Assembly (NCBI RefSeq): GCF_028737265.1
Contig: NZ_JAQZAK010000010.1
Span: 1-64,000, forward strand
Length of the DNA stretch: 64,000 nucleotides
Source: Actinomycetospora callitridis
GTDB taxonomy: Bacteria > Actinomycetota > Actinomycetes > Mycobacteriales > Pseudonocardiaceae
Reading direction: 5' to 3'
A program made the position numbers and the translations under genes. Numbering within the stretch: the stretch's first letter is position 1; every line of letters begins with the position of its first letter. The notes beneath the pieces were generated by a model that saw nothing but the letters and a program-made list of their open reading frames with translations, did no database searches and was not told the origin of the DNA. This document shows, one piece after another, positions 16,357 to 23,567 of this stretch.

Positions 16357-17187
16357 TCACGGCAGCACCGCCGCGAGCACGTCGAGGAACGCCTCCGGGG
16401 CGTCCTCGGTGAGGAAGTGGCCGGCGCCGTCCACGGAGTGGAGGCGGGCACCCGGGATGTGGCCCCGCAGCGTGGTGGCGGCCGTGGACGGGAGCCAGCG
16501 GTCCTCCGCGCCCCACACGACGTCGGTCGGGACGGCGATCTCGCTGAGGCGGGCGACGACGTCGCGGGTGTCGTCCTCGGTGAAGCCGGCGACCTGGTCG
16601 AGGTAGCGCCGCTGGCCCTCCGGACCGGCGTAGCGCTCGAGGTAGGCGCGCTCGGCCTCCGCGTCCAGACCCGTGGCCGACGTCGTCCGCAGGTGGGCCG
16701 CGATCAGCGCGGTGAACGCGGCGTTCGGCATCGACCCGTAGACGTCGAGGTGCTTCTGCATGTGGGCGGCGGTCGCGGTGACCCACGGCGCGAGCACGGC
16801 GGCGTCGGCGAGGACGAGCGCGCTCGCCGGGGTGCCGTGGACGAGGTGCGCGCGCAGGACCGTCGCGGCACCGATGTCGTGGCCCACGAGCACCGGCGCG
16901 TCCAGTCCCCAGTGGCCGACGAGGGCAGCGAGGGTCTGCGCGTGCCCGGCGACGGACGGGGTGTGGCCGGGGGAGTCCCCGTAGGTCGGCAGGTCCCACA
17001 GGTACACCGGCCGCTCGTGGGCGAGGGCCGGCGCGACGTGGCGCCAGAGGTACGACCACGAGGGCGTCCCGTGGGTGAGGACGACCGGGGTGCCCGGCCG
17101 GTCCTCCCCCAGCACGTCGACGGCGATCGTCCCGGTCGGCAGCGCGATGCGGTCGCGCAGGGCCCAGGTGGCGGTCTCGGTCGGCAC
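16357..17187 (-). CDS. Alpha/beta-hydrolase, haloalkane dehalogenase/epoxide hydrolase type
   Basis: A 276-residue hydrolase. The nucleophile is Asp104 in VLVGHDIGAA, typical of epoxide hydrolases and dehalogenases, with oxyanion-hole HGTPSWSYLW and catalytic His in DGAGHFLTEDAPE. An acid lies in VVWGAEDRW. The GTG at 17187 has GAGGAGGAG just upstream. It follows the ArsR-type gene on the same strand after an 85-bp gap with an inverted repeat, so its expression is probably controlled by that regulator. Substrate unknown. Confidence 0.86.
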   Translation of the reverse strand: MPTETATWALRDRIALPTGTIAVDVLGEDRPGTPVVLTHGTPSWSYLWRHVAPALAHERPVYLWDLPTYGDSPGHTPSVAGHAQTLAALVGHWGLDAPVLVGHDIGAATVLRAHLVHGTPASALVLADAAVLAPWVTATAAHMQKHLDVYGSMPNAAFTALIAAHLRTTSATGLDAEAERAYLERYAGPEGQRRYLDQVAGFTEDDTRDVVARLSEIAVPTDVVWGAEDRWLPSTAATTLRGHIPGARLHSVDGAGHFLTEDAPEAFLDVLAAVLP

Positions 17188-17220
17188 GGCTCCTCCTCAT
17201 GGTTGCAACGGCGGTATACG

Positions 17221-17247
17221 CCTTACCGTAGGAGAGCGTGCGTAAGG
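17221..17247. promoter_or_regulatory. Inverted repeat upstream of the hydrolase gene
   Basis: CCTTAC (17221-17226) and GTAAGG (17242-17247) form an inverted repeat with 15 bases between, in the gap between the ArsR-type gene and the hydrolase. A further GTATAC lies at 17214-17219. Likely operator region for the hydrolase promoter; inference. Confidence 0.4.
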
Positions 17248-17272
17248 TGTGCAAGACCTTGAAGGCGTTACT

Positions 17273-17752
17273 TCAGTGGAGCGCGCCGCCGAGATCGGCC
17301 GCGGCGAGGAGGGCGACGAGGACGGGGACGACGCCCGTCGAGGGGACCCGGTACCGCCGGCCGTCCTGCTCGACGACGCGGGCGGCGGTCAGCGTGCGCA
17401 GGTGGTGGTAGAGCTGGCCGGTCGACGACAGCTCGGCGGCCTCCACGAGCTCGGTCGTGCCGGCCGGAGCCGTCAGCAGGCGCCGCACGAGGGCGAGGCG
17501 CACGGGGTGACCGAGGGCGGCGAGCACCTCGGCGACCGGGCCGGCGGGGAGGTCCAGGGTCGCCGCCGCGTCGTAGGCGATCGTCCACGACACCGGGCCC
17601 GCGCCCTCCTGCAACCGCACGTGTCCCTGGTAGCCGATCTCGCCGGCCTCACCGGTCCGCTCGGGCTGACCCTCGAGGACACGACCGCCCTCGAGCGCCG
17701 CGACACGCGCCTCGAGGGCCTCGAGGCGCGCGTCGGGGTCGGGATCAGCCAT
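17273..17752 (-). CDS. ArsR-type winged-helix regulator with N-terminal coiled coil
   Basis: A 159-residue regulator. Residues 1-22 (DPDARLEALEARVAALEGG) look like a coiled coil. The winged helix is near 75-140 (VLAALGHPVRLALVRRLL, then ELSSTGQLYHHLRTLTAARVVEQDG). No metal-binding CVC motif is seen, so it is probably not a metal sensor. It is located 12 bp after the lipoprotein gene and precedes the hydrolase gene on the same strand; the hydrolase is the likely target. Confidence 0.82.
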   Translation of the reverse strand: MADPDPDARLEALEARVAALEGGRVLEGQPERTGEAGEIGYQGHVRLQEGAGPVSWTIAYDAAATLDLPAGPVAEVLAALGHPVRLALVRRLLTAPAGTTELVEAAELSSTGQLYHHLRTLTAARVVEQDGRRYRVPSTGVVPVLVALLAAADLGGALH

Positions 17753-17764
17753 CCCCGGATCGTC

Positions 17765-18952
17765 TCAGGCCACGCAGAGCACGCGGGAGCGCTCCGCGGG
17801 CTCCTCCACCGCGCGGGAGAGGAAGCGCAGCTGGGCGGTGCCGACCTCGGCCAGGTCCGCCGTGGCCCCGAGGCCGCGCCCGAGCACGACACCGATCCCG
17901 AGCGAGCCGTCGGGGCGCCGGACGCTGAGCACCATCGTCCCGATCCCGGGGAAGGAGCCGCCCTTGGCCGCCCGGACCTGGCCGTCGGGACGCGGGCGCC
18001 CGATCTCGAGCTGCGACCGGGCGACGTCGGCGCCGGGGCCGAACGACCCGGTGATCACCGCACGCCACAGCCCCGCGAGCTGCGCGGCCGACCCGACCGC
18101 CGTCGACTCCGCCCACCGCTCGCTCTCGAGCAGGTACGCCTCGATGTCCGCGGCCTGGGCGACCAGGCGGCGCTGCGAGTCCTCCCGGAACGCGGGGTCG
18201 GACGCGTAGCGCCGGGCCAGGGCGATCTCCACCGGCGCCCGTTCGGCGCGCGGCGCGGTCACCGGCGGCGCCTCCTGCGGCCGGACGAGCGCCAGCTGCG
18301 AGCCGAGCTCCGAGGGCACGTCGAGGTCCTGCCACCCGCCCGCCGCGGCGGCCTCGACGAGGGCGTCATCGCCGAGACGCTCGCGCAGGTAGTCGGTGGC
18401 GGCGTTGTCGCTGGACTGCACCATCGCCGCGACCATGGTCGACAGCGGCACCGTCCGCTGCGGATCGGCGGCGAGGCCGGTGGCCGGGTCGCGCGGAATC
18501 CCGAGGGTGTCGAGCGCCTGCACGTGGGCCCCACCGTCGGACGGGAGGTACCAGGCCTCCCAGTCGGCGAGCCGGATCGGCTCGTCGGGGTTCAGGCCCC
18601 CCTCAGCGACGGCCCGGCCGTACGCCGCAACGTGCACGATCTTCACCGCCGACGCCAGCGGCATCGGCCGCTCGGCGGCGTGCGAGACGACCGAGCCGCG
18701 CCCGTCGTCGACCACGGTGGCCACGTCGTCGGGCGTCGTCGCGAGCAGGCCGAGCCAGCCGTCGGGACTGGTCGGGCTCGCGGCGGGTGCCGGGCCGCAG
18801 TCCGCGGGACGCGGCGGATTGGCCGGGACCGACGCGGCCGGCGCCGCCGGCGACGCCCCGCCGGACTCCGGGGACGACGAGCACGCCGTCGGCAGGAGCA
18901 GCGCGACGGCGAGCGCCCCCACGGCGATAACGGTTTTCCGTGATTCCGGCAC
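17765..18952 (-). CDS. Class A beta-lactamase-like serine hydrolase, lipoprotein
   Basis: A 395-residue secreted protein. Its signal peptide ends in a lipobox, LLPTAC (Cys24), so it is anchored on the outer membrane face. The penicillin-recognising fold is shown by Ser101-Ala-Val-Lys104 (SxxK), Ser181-Asp-Asn (SDN) and a C-terminal KGG in AAKGGSFPG. This fits class A beta-lactamases and related peptidoglycan hydrolases or esterases; the Glu166 region is not clear, so beta-lactam hydrolysis is unproven. Residues 25-62 form a Pro/Ala/Ser linker. 12 bp separate it from the ArsR-type gene. Confidence 0.85.
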   Translation of the reverse strand: MPESRKTVIAVGALAVALLLPTACSSSPESGGASPAAPAASVPANPPRPADCGPAPAASPTSPDGWLGLLATTPDDVATVVDDGRGSVVSHAAERPMPLASAVKIVHVAAYGRAVAEGGLNPDEPIRLADWEAWYLPSDGGAHVQALDTLGIPRDPATGLAADPQRTVPLSTMVAAMVQSSDNAATDYLRERLGDDALVEAAAAGGWQDLDVPSELGSQLALVRPQEAPPVTAPRAERAPVEIALARRYASDPAFREDSQRRLVAQAADIEAYLLESERWAESTAVGSAAQLAGLWRAVITGSFGPGADVARSQLEIGRPRPDGQVRAAKGGSFPGIGTMVLSVRRPDGSLGIGVVLGRGLGATADLAEVGTAQLRFLSRAVEEPAERSRVLCVA

Positions 18953-19023
18953 AGCGACAGATTAGCAGCGGGCGCGCGACGTCACGCCACCCCGCGGCAC
19001 GGGGGCGTCGTCGGGTGCGGGGT

Positions 19024-20226
19024 TCAGCCGGCGCGCAGCGACGTGACGAGCGCGTCGATCGCGATCTCGGGCTTCACGTTCGTCGCGAGGGCCTCGCGGC
19101 AGGCCAGGACGGCCTCGAGGCGGCGCAGCGAGGCCTCGGGGGTGCTGTCGCGTGCCGCGGCGCCGATCTCGGTGGCGCGGTCGGGGTGCGTCGAGGTGAC
19201 CGACGCGCCGAGCCCCCGGGCGAGCACGTCGCGGTAGTAGCCCGCGAGGTCGACGAGCGCGCGATCGAGGGCGTCGCGCCGGTTGCGGGTGGTGCGGCTC
19301 TTCTGCCGCTTCTCGAGGTCCTTCTCCGCGGCCCGGGCCGAGCGCTGGGCCTGCGCGGTGCCCTTGCCGGTGCCGCCGGCGCCCATCGACACCGCGAGCT
19401 CCTCCCGCTCGGCCTCGTCGCGGGACTCGGCGAGGGCCGCGGCCTCGGACGCCGCCGCGCCCACCATGGCGTCCGAGGCGGCGAAGGCGTCGGCTGCGGA
19501 CCGGAGCGCGCGCGGCAGCGCCAGCACGGCGTCGCGCTCCTCGCGCGCCTCGGGGACGCGGGCGAGCCGGCGGGCTCGGCCGATGTGCCCACCGCACACC
19601 GAGGCCGCCCACGTCGCGTCCGCCTCGGGGATGCCGTCGCGCTCGACGAGCACGGCGGCGATCGCCTCCGGCGCCGGGGTGCGCAGGCGCAGCGCGCGGC
19701 AGCGCGAGCGGATGGTCACCGAGATGTCGTCGGGGTGCTCCGACGGGCAGCAGAGCAGGAAGACGGTGCGCTCGGCCGGCTCCTCGACCGACTTGAGCAG
19801 GGCGTTCGACGCCTGCTCGGTGAGGCGGTCGGCGTCCTCGACGATGACGATCTGCCAGCGCGCCGTGGTCGGGCGGCGCGCGGCGACGTCGATAGTCGTG
19901 CGCACCTCCTTGACGCCGATCGAGAGGCCCTCGGGGACGATCTCGCGCACGTCGGCGTGGGTGCCGGCCATGACCGTGTGGCAGGCGGGGCACTCGCCGC
20001 AGCCCTGGTCCGGGCACTCGAGCGCGGCCGCGAACGCGCGGGCCGCCACCGACCGGCCCGACCCGGGCGGGCCGGTGAACAGCCAGGAGTGCGTCATGCC
20101 CCCGCTGCCCGGGGACACGCCGTCGCCCAGCTCGTCGGAGAACCGGACCCGCGCGGCCTGCGCGGCGGCGGCCTGCAGCTCGGCCACCGCGACGGGCTGA
20201 CCGACGACCTGCGACCACACGCTCAC
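19024..20226 (-). CDS. holB: DNA polymerase III subunit delta'
   Basis: A 400-residue clamp-loader subunit. The AAA+ P-loop reads FTGPPGSGRS, with Arg where ATPases have Lys, as in subunits that do not hydrolyse ATP. The four-Cys zinc module is CPDQGCGECPACH. VEDADRLTEQASNALLK and SRCRALRLR follow. The start is the GTG at 20226 (VSVWSQVVGQ), because the 20 extra residues open upstream are encoded by the terminator hairpin of the preceding gene. A Lys/Arg-rich insert near residues 300-330 is unusual. Position matches the Rv3644c neighbourhood. Confidence 0.9.
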   Translation of the reverse strand: MSVWSQVVGQPVAVAELQAAAAQAARVRFSDELGDGVSPGSGGMTHSWLFTGPPGSGRSVAARAFAAALECPDQGCGECPACHTVMAGTHADVREIVPEGLSIGVKEVRTTIDVAARRPTTARWQIVIVEDADRLTEQASNALLKSVEEPAERTVFLLCCPSEHPDDISVTIRSRCRALRLRTPAPEAIAAVLVERDGIPEADATWAASVCGGHIGRARRLARVPEAREERDAVLALPRALRSAADAFAASDAMVGAAASEAAALAESRDEAEREELAVSMGAGGTGKGTAQAQRSARAAEKDLEKRQKSRTTRNRRDALDRALVDLAGYYRDVLARGLGASVTSTHPDRATEIGAAARDSTPEASLRRLEAVLACREALATNVKPEIAIDALVTSLRAG

Positions 20227-20260
20227 GCCGTCGATGATGCCCCACCCTCCCGACGGCTTC

Positions 20261-20310
20261 GCCACGTGCGCGATCCGGGTCGTCATGGCGACCCGGATCG
20301 CTCACGTGGC
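20261..20310 (-). terminator. 22-bp stem-loop ending the GlxA-type gene
   Basis: Arms 20261-20282 and 20289-20310 match at 21 of 22 positions around the six-base loop TCATGG, which contains the stop codon of the GlxA-type gene (20283-20285). No T-run follows, as is common in high-GC terminators. CACGTG sits near the stem base. It separates that gene from holB. Confidence 0.75.
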
Positions 20311-21269
20311 GGAGCCATCCCGAAGGTCCTGCGGTACTCCTGCGGGGTGGCGCCGACCTCGCGCAGGAACGGCCGCCGCAGACCGGCGGCCGTGGCGAAG
20401 CCGCAGTGCTGGGCCACCGTCTCGACGGGCAGCTCCGTGGATTCGAGCAGCTCCTGGGCCCGCCGCACCCGCTCGGCCGCCAGCCACCGCCCGGGCGTCG
20501 ACCCGAGCGAGGTGTGGAACCAGCGGGCGAACGTCCGGGGGCTGGTGCCCGCCGCACGCGCCCACTCGTCCACCCCGATCGGCCGGTCCAGCCGGCGCCG
20601 CGCCCAGTCGAGGCTCGCCGAGAACCCCGACGGCGGGAGCTCCGGCGCGGCGGCCGGGACGAACTGCGCCTGCCCGCCCTCGCGGTGCGGGGGCACGACG
20701 CTGTGGCGCGCGACGATGCCGGCCACGCGGCTGCCGTGGTCGCGGCGCACGAGGTGCAGGCACAGGTCCAGGCCCGCCGCGGAGCCCGCCGAGGTCAGCA
20801 CGTCGCCGTCGTCGACGTAGAGCACGGTGCGTCGGACGTCGACGCGCGGGTGGCGGCGGGCGAGCTCGTCCACCGAGCTCCAGTGGGTGATCGCCGGCCG
20901 GCCGTCGAGCAGGCCCGCGGCGGCCAGGACGAACGCCCCCGTACACACCGACGCGAGGCGCGCCCCGCGCGCGTGGGCCGCCCGCAGCGCGTCGAGGAGC
21001 TCGGCCGGGAACTCCTCTCGGCCGTCGCGGGGTGGCGGGACGACGACGGTGTCGGCGTCGTCGAGGCCCTCGAGACCCCATCCCGTGTCCGCCACGCCCC
21101 ACGCGTGCAGGCGCAGCGGACCCGGCTCGCCGGCCACGAGACGCACGTCGTACCAGTCCTCGCGCGGCACCCCGGTGCTGGCGGATCGGTCGGACGCCAG
21201 GATCTCGTGCACCGTCGAGAGCTCGAACATCGGCGTCCCGTCGGTGACGGGGACCGCGACGACGTGCAT
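20283..21269 (-). CDS. GlxA-type AraC-family regulator (DJ-1/PfpI domain plus HTH)
   Basis: A 328-residue regulator. Residues about 1-180 form a DJ-1/PfpI-like domain with the nucleophile-elbow cysteine in LASVCTGAFVLAAAGLLDG. Residues about 220-320 form the AraC double helix-turn-helix (AGTSPRTFARWFHTSLGSTP, ETVAQHCGFATAAGLRRPF). Members control detoxification or nitrogen/arginine metabolism; the ligand is unknown. The gene ends inside the hairpin at 20261-20310. It is divergent from the small ORF at 21340. Confidence 0.92.
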   Translation of the reverse strand: MHVVAVPVTDGTPMFELSTVHEILASDRSASTGVPREDWYDVRLVAGEPGPLRLHAWGVADTGWGLEGLDDADTVVVPPPRDGREEFPAELLDALRAAHARGARLASVCTGAFVLAAAGLLDGRPAITHWSSVDELARRHPRVDVRRTVLYVDDGDVLTSAGSAAGLDLCLHLVRRDHGSRVAGIVARHSVVPPHREGGQAQFVPAAAPELPPSGFSASLDWARRRLDRPIGVDEWARAAGTSPRTFARWFHTSLGSTPGRWLAAERVRRAQELLESTELPVETVAQHCGFATAAGLRRPFLREVGATPQEYRRTFGMAPPRERSGSP

Positions 21270-21339
21270 GGCAGGAATGTATCGGACGACGTCGTTCCTG
21301 CCACTCGTCCGGGACGCGCCCCTCGGTCAGGGTCGAGGC

Positions 21340-21528
21340 ATGCGAGGCAACCTGGGACGGCGTCTGGCACGGGCGTGGGAACGGCAGGTGTGGGCCTGGG
21401 AGGTCCACCAGCGGGCCCTGCGCGGCGAGTGGGAGCGCGAGGGCCCGCTGCGCTGGCGCCGGAGCCTCGGAGCCGGCTGGGAGCTGCACGGGGAGACGGT
21501 CCCCGAATCTCAGGACGAGGTGGCGTGA
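21340..21528 (+). CDS. Small tryptophan-rich protein, unrecognised
   Basis: A possible 62-residue protein that is unusually rich in Trp and Arg (RLARAWERQVWAWEVHQR, EGPLRWRRSLGAGWELHG). An AGGG lies upstream of the ATG. It is divergent from the GlxA-type gene (70 bp) and overlaps the convergent FMN reductase end by 19 bp. I do not know the family; the amphipathic helix might touch membrane or another protein. Confidence 0.45.
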   Translation: MRGNLGRRLARAWERQVWAWEVHQRALRGEWEREGPLRWRRSLGAGWELHGETVPESQDEVA

Positions 21529-22049
21529 CGCGTGAGCGCCTCGACCGCGGCCTCGATACGGGCGCGCCGCTCGGCGTCGGTGACGAGACCGTCGGGGCCG
21601 ACGGCGTCGCGGGTCACGGGGATGCGCGCGCACGCGGCCTCGACGACGTCGGCACCGACGTAGCCCAGGACCGTGGCGAGCCCCTCGTGGGCGCCGCGCG
21701 CGCCCGTCGGCGACGCCGGGGAGGCCGCGTTGATCCAGGCGACCGGCTTGCCGTACATCGAGCGGGGCGAGGCGTCGCCGACGGTCCAGTCGAGCAGGTT
21801 CTTGAACGACCCCGGCAGCCCGCCCGCGTACTCGGGCGTGCAGAACAGCACCGCGTCGGCGTCGCGGACCGCCCCGCGCAGCCGCTCGACGGCGGGCGGG
21901 AGGGGATCGCGGTCGTCGTCGGGGTCGAAGGCCGGGAGCGCGGCGAGCCCGTCGTAGAGCACCGCCCCGGGCCGCGCCAGCTCGCGGGCGGTCCGCAGGA
22001 CCGCGGTGGTCGTCGAGGCGGCGCGCGTGCTGCCGCCGATCAGGAGCAC
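21510..22049 (-). CDS. NADPH-dependent FMN reductase
   Basis: A 179-residue flavodoxin-like protein. The FMN phosphate loop is GGSTRAASTTTAVLRTA at the N-terminus, and CTPEYAGGLPGSFKNLLDW is the family signature for the flavin ring. Such enzymes reduce FMN, quinones or chromate with NADPH. The N-terminus is short (three residues before GGSTR), so a few residues may be missing, but no better upstream start was found. It follows the TetR gene with 7 bp between, so they likely form one transcript. Confidence 0.87.
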   Translation of the reverse strand: MLLIGGSTRAASTTTAVLRTARELARPGAVLYDGLAALPAFDPDDDRDPLPPAVERLRGAVRDADAVLFCTPEYAGGLPGSFKNLLDWTVGDASPRSMYGKPVAWINAASPASPTGARGAHEGLATVLGYVGADVVEAACARIPVTRDAVGPDGLVTDAERRARIEAAVEALTRHATSS

Positions 22050-22056
22050 GGCATCA

Positions 22057-22668
22057 TCATCCGGGGTCGGTGAGCAGGGCGTCGACCAGCCGCAGCAGGA
22101 CCTCGCGGACCTCGCGGCGGGCCCGCTCCCGGTCGTCGGCGCCGGCGATCACCATCGCGCCCTCGTCGAGCGCCCCGATCAGGACGTGGGCCAGCGGCCG
22201 CACCGGCTGGGGCGCGAGCTGGCCGGCGTCCATGGCGGCGCGCAGGAGCTGCTCGGTCATGCCCAGGCTGTAGTCCTGGGTCAGCGCGCGGAAGCGCGCC
22301 CAGCCCAGCACGCTCGGGGCGTCGAGCAGCACGAGCTGGCGCACCTCGGGGTCGACACAGATCGTCAGCCACTGGTCGAGGGCCGCCCGCAGCGCCGCCG
22401 CGGGCGTGGCCGGGCGGGCGGCGGCGACGCCCGTGGCGAGCTCGTCCATCACGCGCTGCTCGACGTCCTCGATCACCGCGACGAACAGGGCGATCTTGTC
22501 CGCGAACTGGTGGTACATCGCGCCCCGGGTCACGCCGGCCTCCCGCGCGATCTCCGGGGTGCCGACCTCGGCGAACCCGCGCTCGCCCCACAGCCGCCGG
22601 GCGGCCGTCGTCAGGGCCTCACGGGTCGCCGCCGAGCGCTCTCCCTGCGTGCGCCTCTTCTGTTCCAT
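22057..22668 (-). CDS. TetR-family regulator
   Basis: A 203-residue repressor. The HTH is at residues about 15-60 (EALTTAARRLWGERGFAEVG then IAREAGVTRGAMYHQFADK). The C-terminal ligand domain has several helices and LLDAPSVLGWARFR. The ATG at 22668 is chosen because the HTH begins right after it; 29 more residues are open upstream but would cover the promoter gap. It is divergent from the alpha/beta-hydrolase gene (61 bp) and likely represses it and the FMN reductase. Confidence 0.9.
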   Translation of the reverse strand: MEQKRRTQGERSAATREALTTAARRLWGERGFAEVGTPEIAREAGVTRGAMYHQFADKIALFVAVIEDVEQRVMDELATGVAAARPATPAAALRAALDQWLTICVDPEVRQLVLLDAPSVLGWARFRALTQDYSLGMTEQLLRAAMDAGQLAPQPVRPLAHVLIGALDEGAMVIAGADDRERARREVREVLLRLVDALLTDPG

Positions 22669-22679
22669 ACACCCTGCCG

Positions 22680-22688
22680 GTAAGTTAC
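22680..22688. promoter_or_regulatory. Candidate TetR operator
   Basis: GTAAGTTAC is a palindrome with one central base, placed in the 61-bp gap between the TetR gene and the divergent hydrolase. A second similar half, CGTAAGGATACGG, follows at 22701-22713 and may overlap the hydrolase -10 region. Confidence 0.4.
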
Positions 22689-22729
22689 GGACAGCCTGCA
22701 CGTAAGGATACGGATCCGGGGAGGACCCG

Positions 22730-23566
22730 ATGCCCACCGTCGATCTCGACCACACGACCCTCCACTACTCCGAGACCGGCCCGGACACCGGCCGCCCCGT
22801 CGTCTTCGTCCACGGCTACGCGATGGGCGGGTCGCTGTGGGGCCCGCTCGCCACGCGTCTCGCGGAGCGGGGCCTGCGCTGTCTCGCCCCCACCTGGCCC
22901 CTCGGCGCCCACCCCACCCCGTGCGGCCCCGGCGCCGACCGCACCCTGCCCGGGGTCGCCGCGACGGTCGGGGCGTTCCTCGACGCGCTCGACCTCGACG
23001 ACGTCGTCCTGGTCGGCAACGACACCGGCGGCCTCGTCGCCCAGCTCGTCGCCGTCCACCACGGCGAGCGTCTCGGCGCTCTCGTCCTGACCAGCTGCGA
23101 CGCCTTCGAGCACTTCCCGCCGCCGATCCTGCGCCCGTTCGTCCTCGCCGCGCGGAGCTCCGCGACGTGGCGCGCGGCCGTCCGCCCACTGGCCCTGAAG
23201 GCCGTCCGGCGGCGGGCCTACGGCGACCTCGCCCACGCCGACGTGGAGCCGCTCGCGGCCGCGTGGGTCCGGCCGGTGCTGGACGACCCGCGCGTGGCCG
23301 AGGACCTGCGGGTGCTGACGTCCTCGTTGCACCAGCAGACCTCGCTGGACGTCGGAGCGCGCCTCGGCGAGTTCACGCGGCCGGTGCTCGTCGCGTGGTC
23401 GGCCGACGACCGCTTCTTCCCGATCGGCGACGCCCACCGGCTGGTCGCGGCGATGCCCCAGGCACAGCTGACCGTCCTCGAGGGCGCCCGGACGTACTCC
23501 ATGATCGACCGACCCGACGCGCTGGCCGAGGCCGTCGCGGGGATCGCGGTGCCCGCGGCGTCGTGA
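22730..23566 (+). CDS. Alpha/beta-hydrolase with Asp nucleophile but no evident catalytic His
   Basis: A 278-residue protein of the epoxide hydrolase/dehalogenase fold. The oxyanion region is VVFVHGYAMGGSLW, the nucleophile Asp98 lies in LVGNDTGG and the acid probably in WSADDRFFP. Where GxGHF should supply the catalytic histidine the sequence reads EGARTYSMIDRPDAL, so the base is missing. I recall similar proteins with an ARTFS motif here, which would make this a subfamily feature. Divergent from the TetR gene, and its stop is 1 bp from the convergent MFS-kinase gene. Confidence 0.82.
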   Translation: MPTVDLDHTTLHYSETGPDTGRPVVFVHGYAMGGSLWGPLATRLAERGLRCLAPTWPLGAHPTPCGPGADRTLPGVAATVGAFLDALDLDDVVLVGNDTGGLVAQLVAVHHGERLGALVLTSCDAFEHFPPPILRPFVLAARSSATWRAAVRPLALKAVRRRAYGDLAHADVEPLAAAWVRPVLDDPRVAEDLRVLTSSLHQQTSLDVGARLGEFTRPVLVAWSADDRFFPIGDAHRLVAAMPQAQLTVLEGARTYSMIDRPDALAEAVAGIAVPAAS

Positions 23567-23567
23567 C

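Noticed and set aside
19024..20286. The longer start of holB at 20286
   Set aside because: The first 20 residues are encoded by the hairpin of the neighbouring gene; conserved protein begins at the GTG at 20226.
20261..20310. Considered as a replication or recombination site because of the long palindrome
   Set aside because: Its exact position on a gene's stop codon fits a terminator better, and there is no repeat array or dnaA-type box.
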